Assembly: GCA_001770785.1 (NCBI GenBank)
Contig: MERZ01000132.1
Location: forward strand, 1 to 27,631
Origin: Burkholderiales bacterium RIFCSPHIGHO2_12_FULL_61_11
Lineage (GTDB): Bacteria; Pseudomonadota; Gammaproteobacteria; Burkholderiales; Burkholderiaceae_C
Direction: 5' to 3'
Length of the DNA: 27,631 nt
Shown here: piece by piece, positions 1 to 5,368 of the stretch
How positions within the stretch are numbered: position 1 is the first letter of the stretch
Layout of the letters: the number at the start of each line of letters is the position of its first letter
Made by a program: the position numbers and the translations under genes
The notes under the pieces: model-generated
What the model saw: only the letters and a program-made list of their open reading frames with translations
The model's database searches: none
What the model was told of the DNA's origin: nothing

Positions 1-93
1 GCCATCACTGGCGGGCGATTCGCCCAGTCGTAGCGTCGCACCGGGGCGCCGGTGGTGTTTCAATCCGCGCCCGCCATCACTGGCGGGCGATTC
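1..93 (-). CRISPR. Leader end of a type I-C CRISPR array (array continues off the left edge)
   Basis: A full repeat lies at 57-93 and the last 21 bases of the same repeat (plus-strand reading) at 1-21, separated by a 35-bp spacer at 22-56. On the minus strand the repeat ends in GGATTGAAAC, the typical type I-C 3' end that becomes the crRNA 5' handle. It contains an 8-bp perfect inverted repeat, CGCCCGCC / GGCGGGCG (68-75 and 82-89), around a 6-base loop. The two bases after each copy (22-23 and 94-95) are also identical, so the true repeat may be 37-39 bp and the spacer 33-35 bp. No repeat follows on the cas2 side, so this is the leader-proximal end and the visible spacer should be the newest one. 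Confidence 0.93.
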
Positions 94-298
94 GCTTCGC
101 GGCCAACATAGTGCAAATAAACATCTTTTCCAGGCCTGCGCGCGAACCTCTGCTCACGCCGATTTCGGACGAAGCAGATTTGCATACTGAAAAGAAAAAG
201 TTTATTTGAATCAATGGCTTGCTTTGCGCGCGAACCCTGGAGCGCTAATGCAGTCACTTCGGGTTCGCGGGTCTGACCTTATCACAGCCAAACGTTGC
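94..298 (-). promoter_or_regulatory. CRISPR leader between cas2 and the first repeat
   Basis: About 205 bp of non-coding DNA separates the cas2 stop from the first repeat. It contains an A/T-rich tract (190-215), a perfect IHF consensus at 209-221, two direct copies of TGCGCGCGAACC (137-148 and 225-236) and an inverted GGGTTCGCG at 261-269. The array is expected to be transcribed leftward from here. I could not pick out a convincing -10/-35 pair. Confidence 0.75.
209..221 (+). promoter_or_regulatory. IHF consensus site in the CRISPR leader
   Basis: AATCAATGGCTTG matches WATCARNNNNTTR at every defined position and sits beside an A/T-rich stretch (190-208), as is usual for IHF sites. It is about 116 bp from the first repeat. 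IHF bends the leader for Cas1-Cas2 integration in type I-E and I-F systems; a role here is inferred. Confidence 0.5.
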
Positions 299-589
299 TC
301 ACAACACCAGCGGACCATCAAAATCCACGGCTTTGAAGCTACCATGTTCACGTACTTCAAAGCCACGGGTCTCGGGCATGCGGTACAGACGCAGGCAATC
401 GAGTTGCGGATCGATTTCATCCAGCAGCTTGCGTTCCAGCGACTCAAACTGCGCCACATCCAGTTGGCATTCAAACACCGACTTCTGTACCCTTTGCCCG
501 ATGCCTTCACAGGCACGCGCCACACGGCGCAAGCGGCGGCGCCCAGCCCTGGTTTCGGTGTTCACGTCGTAGCAAACCAGCACCAGCAT
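299..589 (-). CDS. cas2: Cas2, CRISPR adaptation protein
   Basis: This encodes 96 residues, the usual size for type I-C Cas2. The N terminus, [13 protein letters not shown], is the first beta strand of the ferredoxin-like fold with the conserved aspartate at position 8. The basic helix [15 protein letters not shown] and the strand VQKSVFEC follow, as in I-C relatives. Cas2 dimers bridge two Cas1 dimers to form the integrase that inserts new spacers at the leader-repeat junction. The gene starts 8 bp after the cas1 stop and is the last cas gene before the leader, the canonical I-C arrangement. Confidence 0.96.
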   Translation of the reverse strand: MLVLVCYDVNTETRAGRRRLRRVARACEGIGQRVQKSVFECQLDVAQFESLERKLLDEIDPQLDCLRLYRMPETRGFEVREHGSFKAVDFDGPLVL

Positions 590-597
590 GCGCCGCC

Positions 598-1626
598 CTA
601 CTTCGGCACAAAAGGCACATAGGGTGCGGCGTCTTCGCGCACAGACCGCGCCAACAAGCGCGCCTGCACCAGCGGCACCAAACCCAGGGGGACTGTCAGC
701 GCAAGCAAAGGGTGGGTCAGCTCTTCGCGTTTTCTCTCTTGATAGGCCACCACCACAGCCTTTCGCGCGTCCACCTCCATTGACACGCCACCACCTTCAC
801 GCAAAACAAAATCATCGGCGGTGACTTGTCCACGATTGATCAGGCTAAGCGCCAGGCGATCCGCCCAGGGGCGAAACTCCTCCATCAAATCCAGTGCCAG
901 CGCGGCACGCCCGGGGCGCAAGGCATGCAAGAACCCGACTTGTGGGTCCAGCCCGGCCGCCTCCAGCGCAGAACGGCAATCATTCATCCACATGGCGTAG
1001 AGGAATGACAGCAAGGCATTAAAACGATCACGCGGTGGGCGGCGGCTGCGCCCATCCATGCGAAAGGCTTCACGCTGATCGGCTCGAACCAGCAGATTAA
1101 GCCCGCTGAAATATTGGCGAGCCGCCTCGCCCTCTATGCCGCGCAAGGTATCCAGGTCTGCCACCGCAGGCAAAGCCCGCAAACTTGCAGCCAGATCGTC
1201 CGCGCGCCGAGTGAGAAATTTGACCTCATCTTCCACCTTGGCCTCGCGGGCGCCTCGCTGCAACACCTGGCGCGTGTTCTTGATCTTGCCCGCCACGCAG
1301 GCGCGCGCCATGTCGAGCGCAAACGCCGAATCTGCGGCACGCTGGAATTGCCCTTGTCGCAAAAGCACATTGCCTGAAACGGCGCCCTCCAGCCGCGCCT
1401 TGAAACGCCCGTTGTCGTCCAGCAATACCAGGGCAATGCCCTCATCTGCCAGCCGGTGCATCAAAGGGGCAGACAGGTTGATATGTCCGAAGCACACCAC
1501 AGCCGTTAAATGGTGCAGAGGCACACGCAGCCGGGTTTCGCGCTCCACCTCCACGCGCAAGGTGTCGTTGTCCAGGCGCAGATAAGTTTCTGGCGTAGTG
1601 ATGTAAAGGGTGTTGAGCAGTTGCAT
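598..1626 (-). CDS. cas1: Cas1, CRISPR integrase (type I-C)
   Basis: This encodes 342 residues, a normal length for Cas1 of type I-C. Cas1 is the metal-dependent integrase that joins protospacers to the array with Cas2. The expected metal-binding residues are visible: E165 in [10 protein letters not shown]234 in [10 protein letters not shown], and D246 or E249 in [11 protein letters not shown]. The N-terminal beta domain (about 1-80) starts [19 protein letters not shown], typical of I-C. The ATG at 1626 lies 4 bp after the stop of the RelE/ParE-type toxin gene and has no recognisable Shine-Dalgarno sequence, so initiation probably relies on ribosomes finishing the toxin gene. In most I-C loci this gene directly follows cas4; here a toxin-antitoxin pair sits between them. 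Confidence 0.96.
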   Translation of the reverse strand: MQLLNTLYITTPETYLRLDNDTLRVEVERETRLRVPLHHLTAVVCFGHINLSAPLMHRLADEGIALVLLDDNGRFKARLEGAVSGNVLLRQGQFQRAADSAFALDMARACVAGKIKNTRQVLQRGAREAKVEDEVKFLTRRADDLAASLRALPAVADLDTLRGIEGEAARQYFSGLNLLVRADQREAFRMDGRSRRPPRDRFNALLSFLYAMWMNDCRSALEAAGLDPQVGFLHALRPGRAALALDLMEEFRPWADRLALSLINRGQVTADDFVLREGGGVSMEVDARKAVVVAYQERKREELTHPLLALTVPLGLVPLVQARLLARSVREDAAPYVPFVPK

Positions 1627-1630
1627 GGCA

Positions 1631-1915
1631 TCAGCGCTTTAGCCAATAGCCAGGGCGGCGTCTTTGATGAGCCAGCGCGAATACACGAAACACCTCGCCA
1701 TCGACCCGGTAATGCAAGGTGTAGGGGAACACCTTCAATGGCATCCACCGCGTTCCCGTTTCTCCTGGCGTACCGATTCCGAGGTGCGCCACCAGCAGCG
1801 CCACTTTGGCATTCAATTCATGGTGAAAGGCCTCTGCCTGACGCTGCCCTGCTTCGCTTAAATACCACGCAACGGCATCGCGTATTTCTTCCAAGGCACG
1901 ATAGACAATCTTCAT
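1631..1915 (-). CDS. RelE/ParE-family toxin inside the cas operon
   Basis: This encodes 94 residues with the RelE/ParE-fold layout: an N-terminal strand (MKIVYRALEEIRDAVAWYL), two helices rich in Glu/Ala (about 8-45), then strands with the pattern RWMPLKVFPYTLHYRVDGEVFRVFALAHQRRRPGYW. The KVFPY..HYRV and VFALAHQRRRP.YW motifs are typical of the plasmid-stabilisation branch that pairs with short 'addiction module component' antitoxins. It overlaps the antitoxin gene by 4 bp (ATGA) and is followed 4 bp later by cas1. Family members either cut mRNA on the ribosome (RelE) or poison gyrase (ParE); the sequence alone does not say which this one does. The reading frame is intact. Confidence 0.88.
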   Translation of the reverse strand: MKIVYRALEEIRDAVAWYLSEAGQRQAEAFHHELNAKVALLVAHLGIGTPGETGTRWMPLKVFPYTLHYRVDGEVFRVFALAHQRRRPGYWLKR

Positions 1916-2163
1916 GCCCTGCCGTGGTCGAGCAGGGCTCGCACTTCGGCCTGTACTTGCTCAAGCGGGATGTCCTGACCTGCGCCTGATTCAAATTCGG
2001 CGACCCGGCGAGCAATTTCCTCGTTCCATGCGCGAGCCACAGCGTCGGGAGAGTCGTCAAATTCGCCCTCCAGGCTAGCCAGCAACCGGGCGGCCAACGC
2101 ACTGCGCTCACGCTCCGGCAATGCAAGAGCCTGAGCCTCAATATCTTTGAATGCGACAGCCAT
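1912..2163 (-). CDS. Antitoxin of the RelE/ParE pair (addiction module component family)
   Basis: From the ATG at 2163 this encodes 83 residues. The sequence AFKDIEAQALALPERERSALAARLLASLE followed by ARAWNEEIARRVAEFESG and QVQAEVRALL matches the small 'putative addiction module component' antitoxins, which are all-helical proteins encoded directly upstream of a RelE/ParE toxin. The longer in-frame reading from 2181 would need a TTG start; the ATG is preferred and has a weak AAAGGG element upstream. It ends in a 4-bp overlap with the toxin. A 96-bp gap to the cas4 stop may hold a private promoter (TGGTAT-N17-TAGTAT is a poor candidate), so the pair may not depend entirely on the cas promoter. 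Confidence 0.85.
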   Translation of the reverse strand: MAVAFKDIEAQALALPERERSALAARLLASLEGEFDDSPDAVARAWNEEIARRVAEFESGAGQDIPLEQVQAEVRALLDHGRA

Positions 2164-2259
2164 TTTTTCGCCCTTTGACAAGATTTACAGGATCGATTCG
2201 ATATTTTGAATACTAGCAGCCTCGTTGCCGCAATACCAGTGCATGGGTTCAGCTACGCT

Positions 2260-2898
2260 TCACGCATCGGGGTCAAACAGCGCCGCGCGACCGGCCACCA
2301 ACCCAGCGTGCGTGGCTTGGGGCTGACAGCGCTCAAGCAGTGAACACGCTTTGCAGCGCTTGGCGGCCTGCTCGGCCACCAGCGGCGGCGGCAGCTTGCT
2401 TGACACCAACATCTGCCGAACGGCTTGCACGGTTTGCACCACGTCGGCACGAAGCTGCGCGGTGATGGGCACCACGCGACGACGCTTGGAGGTCGCGTAA
2501 TAGATAGCACCTTCACCCACCGTTTTACCCAACATCGCTTCCAGGCACATCGCTTGAGCAGCCAGTTGAATGTCGTCACACGCCGCAATGTCAGCAGCCT
2601 TGTTGCGGCTGCCATGTTTGTATTCCACCGGGTAAGGCACGCCACCCGGCAAAAACTCGACCACGTCCGCCTTTCCCACCAAGCCCAACTCATCATGCCA
2701 AAGCGGCATGGCTCGCTCCACACGCACGCCCTTGGCGGTTTCTACACCAGGCTGATCTACCTTGGCGTGCACAGCCTGGCCACGCAGGGTGTGGACGTTC
2801 TCGTCAAACACCTGTTCAAGATGAATCAGTCCGCACTGGCGCGGGCAGTAACACCAGTGCTGCAAGGCAGACAGGGTGATTTTTTCAGGCTCGTCCAT
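2260..2898 (-). CDS. cas4: Cas4, RecB-like nuclease for spacer selection
   Basis: This encodes 212 residues, the normal I-C Cas4 length. Cas4 trims pre-spacers next to the PAM and sets their orientation, working with Cas1-Cas2. Iron-sulfur ligands are visible as an N-terminal cysteine cluster (C16, C18, C22 in WCYCPRQC) and three C-terminal cysteines (C182, C185, C191). The RecB nuclease core shows GKADVVEF, VEYKHG and the QLAAQAMCLE helix. The ATG at 2898 is 23 bp after the stop of the DinD-like gene and has no clear ribosome binding site; a small hairpin (2912-2927) overlaps that upstream stop. Confidence 0.94.
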   Translation of the reverse strand: MDEPEKITLSALQHWCYCPRQCGLIHLEQVFDENVHTLRGQAVHAKVDQPGVETAKGVRVERAMPLWHDELGLVGKADVVEFLPGGVPYPVEYKHGSRNKAADIAACDDIQLAAQAMCLEAMLGKTVGEGAIYYATSKRRRVVPITAQLRADVVQTVQAVRQMLVSSKLPPPLVAEQAAKRCKACSLLERCQPQATHAGLVAGRAALFDPDA

Positions 2899-2911
2899 AA
2901 GATTTTCGATG

Positions 2912-2927
2912 GCGTAACGCCTTACGC
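2912..2927 (-). other. Small perfect hairpin at the stop of the DinD-like gene, before cas4
   Basis: GCGTAA CGCC TTACGC forms a 6-bp stem with a 4-base loop. The right arm contains the TAA stop of the DinD-like gene. There is no T-run, so it is not a terminator; it could affect cas4 initiation or be chance. Confidence 0.3.
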
Positions 2928-3767
2928 TTTGCGCGGTGCCTTCAATGCCTTCTTCGCAGTTGGCGGCAGGTAATTGCTACCCGACACCACTGACTTGCCC
3001 GTTTGGTTTTCCAGCTGATTGCGGGCTTGACGGGCGATACGGCCACCGGCCTTGGCCGCCGTTTTGTTTTGCGGCATGCCGGTCGCGTCCACGCTTTCAG
3101 ATATCTGCCGGGTGGACAGTTCGGCCAGAGCAGTAAAAATGAGTTCCGCCTCGCTCATGTGGTCGCGCAGGTTCTGACTTTTCAGGCCCTTCATCCCCTT
3201 GTGCTCATTGACGCTTACCCCGGACCATTCCTGATGAATGATGTTGGTCAGGATGGCAAACTCACTGCCTTCCTTGATGTCGTGGCCGCGCCAGTAGTCG
3301 GTGAGCTTGTTGCGCGTTTCCTGCCCGGTCATGCGTTGCTGAATCCACTTGTCGCTGCGCCCATGCTGCTGCCAGGTCTGACGCGCCCGGTCCAGCGACA
3401 GGGCCGGATCGGCCATCTCTTGCATGCGCTCGTAGCCGACCTTGGCCAGCCAGAGTTTGATGGGTTCGGCCTTGGGGCTGGGGATAGATTGGACGATGCG
3501 AAGCAGTGTCCCGGCTTCGGCGCAATCGGTGTCGCGCTGCTTGCCGTCCGGGGCGGTTAATTTCAACCTTACGATTTTCTCGTAAGGTTGCTCAGAGCCC
3601 GCTTCCTGCGCCAATTTTCGCTTCAGATCAGACCAGTACCGATTGGCATAGGTGCTTTCAGTCAGCACCTGCACCACGTCAATCACCGAAAACCACCATG
3701 TTTCAGTGTCTTCGTCGTACACGCGGCGGATGGACTGGCCATCGAACTCAGCAGGCAAGATTTTCAT
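2922..3767 (-). CDS. Bro-N / DinD-like protein (phage antirepressor or DNA-damage-inducible protein D family)
   Basis: This encodes 281 residues. The N-terminal part (about 10-115) is a Bro-N domain: WWFSVIDVVQVLTES, then WSDLKRKLAQE, then LTAPDGKQRDTDCAEAGTLLRIVQSIPS and PIKLWLAKVGYERMQE. The C-terminal part (about 140-240) resembles DinD-type proteins, with LTNIIHQEWSGVSVNEHKG followed by SQNLRDHMSEAELIFTALAEL. E. coli DinD is an SOS-induced protein that antagonises RecA filaments; Bro-N proteins are common in phages as DNA-binding antirepressors. The basic tail ends KKALKAPRKA. A Shine-Dalgarno AAGGA lies 9-10 bases before the ATG. It lies inside the cas operon between cas7c and cas4, same strand, where no cas gene is expected. 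A CRISPR role is conjecture. Confidence 0.8.
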   Translation of the reverse strand: MKILPAEFDGQSIRRVYDEDTETWWFSVIDVVQVLTESTYANRYWSDLKRKLAQEAGSEQPYEKIVRLKLTAPDGKQRDTDCAEAGTLLRIVQSIPSPKAEPIKLWLAKVGYERMQEMADPALSLDRARQTWQQHGRSDKWIQQRMTGQETRNKLTDYWRGHDIKEGSEFAILTNIIHQEWSGVSVNEHKGMKGLKSQNLRDHMSEAELIFTALAELSTRQISESVDATGMPQNKTAAKAGGRIARQARNQLENQTGKSVVSGSNYLPPTAKKALKAPRKA

Positions 3768-3834
3768 TTTTTTGGTCCTTCAAAACGTCTTGTTTCAGCG
3801 TGTCGAGCCCGCGTGTGGCCCAGCTTGCCTTGCC

Positions 3835-4041
3835 CTACGCGGCCAGCAGCTCATCGTGGACAAAGTGCAGCCGGATGACTTCGGGGGACTTGCCTTCGTC
3901 AAAGTGGCAATGCACAGCGTCTTGCACGGCCACGCGCAGTTCAGCCTCGGAGTTCGCCTCGGTGAAGATGGATTCACCCAGTGCACGAGCGGTGTAGCCT
4001 TCCTCGGGGGCCTGTTCGACTACAAAAATGATTTCGGTCAC
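3835..4041 (-). CDS. Small HicB-like protein (often misnamed 2-oxoisovalerate dehydrogenase)
   Basis: This encodes 68 residues starting at a GTG: MTEIIFVVEQAPEEGYTARALGESIFTEANSEAELRVAVQ in outline, with the GGYTARALG-type strand pair and the C-terminal helix DAVHCHFDEG. This is the small single-domain HicB-like family that databases frequently mislabel as a dehydrogenase subunit. HicB proteins normally neutralise a HicA RNase, but no HicA-like frame is present on either side: the 67 bp to the next gene are too short and the neighbour is DinD-like. It begins 14 bp after the cas7c stop with a GAGGG element 10 bases upstream, so it is co-transcribed with the cas genes. Role unknown. Confidence 0.7.
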   Translation of the reverse strand: MTEIIFVVEQAPEEGYTARALGESIFTEANSEAELRVAVQDAVHCHFDEGKSPEVIRLHFVHDELLAA

Positions 4042-4055
4042 TTCAGCATCGCCCT

Positions 4056-4952
4056 CTAAAAGCCATCAATCACTTCTGGTTCAAGTCCATCAAGATTGGC
4101 TAACTCCACTTGACCGTCCGGCATGGTCGTTAGTGTGCGATGAACCTTTGCAGAAGAATACTGCCCCGATTTGCAGTTGTGTCTCCACCAGATCACCTTG
4201 AGAACCTCCATACTCCCAGCTGGGCGCGCTGCGGATTCATCGTTCTCAAACAACCTGGGAAGTACTAATTTGATGGCCTCGGCATCATCATCGTTAAATG
4301 CCGTTCGTTCTGCCAATTGCGGGTTCATGCTTCCGAAAAAAACATAAACTCCCTTCTCGACGCGATGCTTGATACCCATTTGGTCGGACTGCCGATTGAC
4401 ACCATCCCCTTCATTGCTGGTGCTCTTGGTAATTTGTTCGCTGCTGATGTCAATGGGCTCCACGCTGAAGGCGGATTGGACAGTGACCGGGCCACGAATC
4501 CCGATTGATACGCCGGTGTCGCCCTCCTCTTCGCTCCCGTCTGTGTTTTTCTTCCCCGCCTTTTTGTTGCTTTTCAATGCGAATAGCTGCCCAAAGGCGC
4601 GTACGTCGAACCAAGTGGCACATGCGAGTTCTACGGTTCTTCCGGACCCAAGGTTGGAGCCGAGCGCGGCTTCGGCACGGACCCGTAAATTCTTGTGAGC
4701 GTCGATTTTCCGGTCGTCAGACTGCACAAAAATAGCTTGCCCATCGGAAGGTTTTCCGTCTTTCTGAAGGGACACAAATCGTTCAAGGAGTCGATCACGA
4801 ATCTTGCGCTTGATCGACACATCGGTCATCTCGCCAAAATTGTCGTAGTCGGTGCGCGGTCGGTTCCCGTTAAGCGGGTCACCATTCGGATTGGCCCGTT
4901 TGACACGAAGCACTACGGCGAAATCGATCTTGTTTTGAAGCACGGTCATCAT
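4056..4952 (-). CDS. cas7c: Cas7c (Csd2), Cascade backbone subunit
   Basis: This encodes 298 residues from the ATG at 4952. The N-terminal RVKRANPNGDPLNGNRPRTD segment followed by SIKRKIRDRL is diagnostic of the Csd2 branch of Cas7. Several copies of Cas7 polymerise along the crRNA to form the backbone of the I-C surveillance complex. The ATG overlaps the cas8c stop as TGATG; another ATG directly follows (4949) with a better spacing (7 bases) from the AAGGAG sequence, so the start could be one codon later. A GTG at 4955 is too close to the Shine-Dalgarno. The usual neighbours, cas8c upstream and cas4 downstream, are kept except for two inserted genes downstream. Confidence 0.96.
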   Translation of the reverse strand: MMTVLQNKIDFAVVLRVKRANPNGDPLNGNRPRTDYDNFGEMTDVSIKRKIRDRLLERFVSLQKDGKPSDGQAIFVQSDDRKIDAHKNLRVRAEAALGSNLGSGRTVELACATWFDVRAFGQLFALKSNKKAGKKNTDGSEEEGDTGVSIGIRGPVTVQSAFSVEPIDISSEQITKSTSNEGDGVNRQSDQMGIKHRVEKGVYVFFGSMNPQLAERTAFNDDDAEAIKLVLPRLFENDESAARPAGSMEVLKVIWWRHNCKSGQYSSAKVHRTLTTMPDGQVELANLDGLEPEVIDGF

Positions 4953-5368
4953 CACTCTCCTTGGTCAGTCTGGTTTTCGGGATTGGCTTCATCTTTAGCC
5001 GCTTCACGTTTAGGTCGTGGGGCTAGCCTCTGACAGTGGTATCCCAAAAGGAACTCACCTGTCAGTCTTGCCTCACTCACGAAATCTTGAGCGTCGAACG
5101 CCCAATTAATCTCGTCAAGAAGTTGCTTCTTTTCGCGCAAAAAAACTGGCGCCTTGGTTTCGAGGCGGGCTTTATACGGCACCAGCGAAAGTTCAATGGT
5201 TCGCCAAGTCGAATAGGGATGATCAGCGAAGCGCTGCATGAGCCTGGCCGCATTGGTGCTTCGCTTTTCTTTGGCCAAAAGTAGCGCCATTTCCTCGATG
5301 GATTCCGCTACTGCCAAGAGGCGCCCATAGAGGTAGTCTCGTGAGGTTCTGTCTAGCTCCAATGCCAT
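4952..5368 (-). CDS. cas11c: Cas11c, small subunit translated from an internal start in cas8c
   Basis: Within cas8c, codon 513 is an ATG in frame, and AAAGGAG sits exactly 7 bases before it (5376-5382), the strongest ribosome binding site in the cas operon. Translation from here would give a 138-residue helical protein beginning MALELDRTSRDYLYGRLLAV and sharing the Cas8c stop. Type I-C systems are known to make Cas11 this way, and it forms the inner belly of the complex that holds the displaced DNA strand. The evidence seen is the in-frame start and Shine-Dalgarno; actual production is inferred from the family. Confidence 0.85.
   Translation of the reverse strand: MALELDRTSRDYLYGRLLAVAESIEEMALLLAKEKRSTNAARLMQRFADHPYSTWRTIELSLVPYKARLETKAPVFLREKKQLLDEINWAFDAQDFVSEARLTGEFLLGYHCQRLAPRPKREAAKDEANPENQTDQGE

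Noticed and set aside
267..280. GGGTCTGACC word in the leader, similar to CGGTCTGACCCC near 11323
   Set aside because: The match is short, and I could not show that the two belong to the same repeat family or form a boundary of the CRISPR block.
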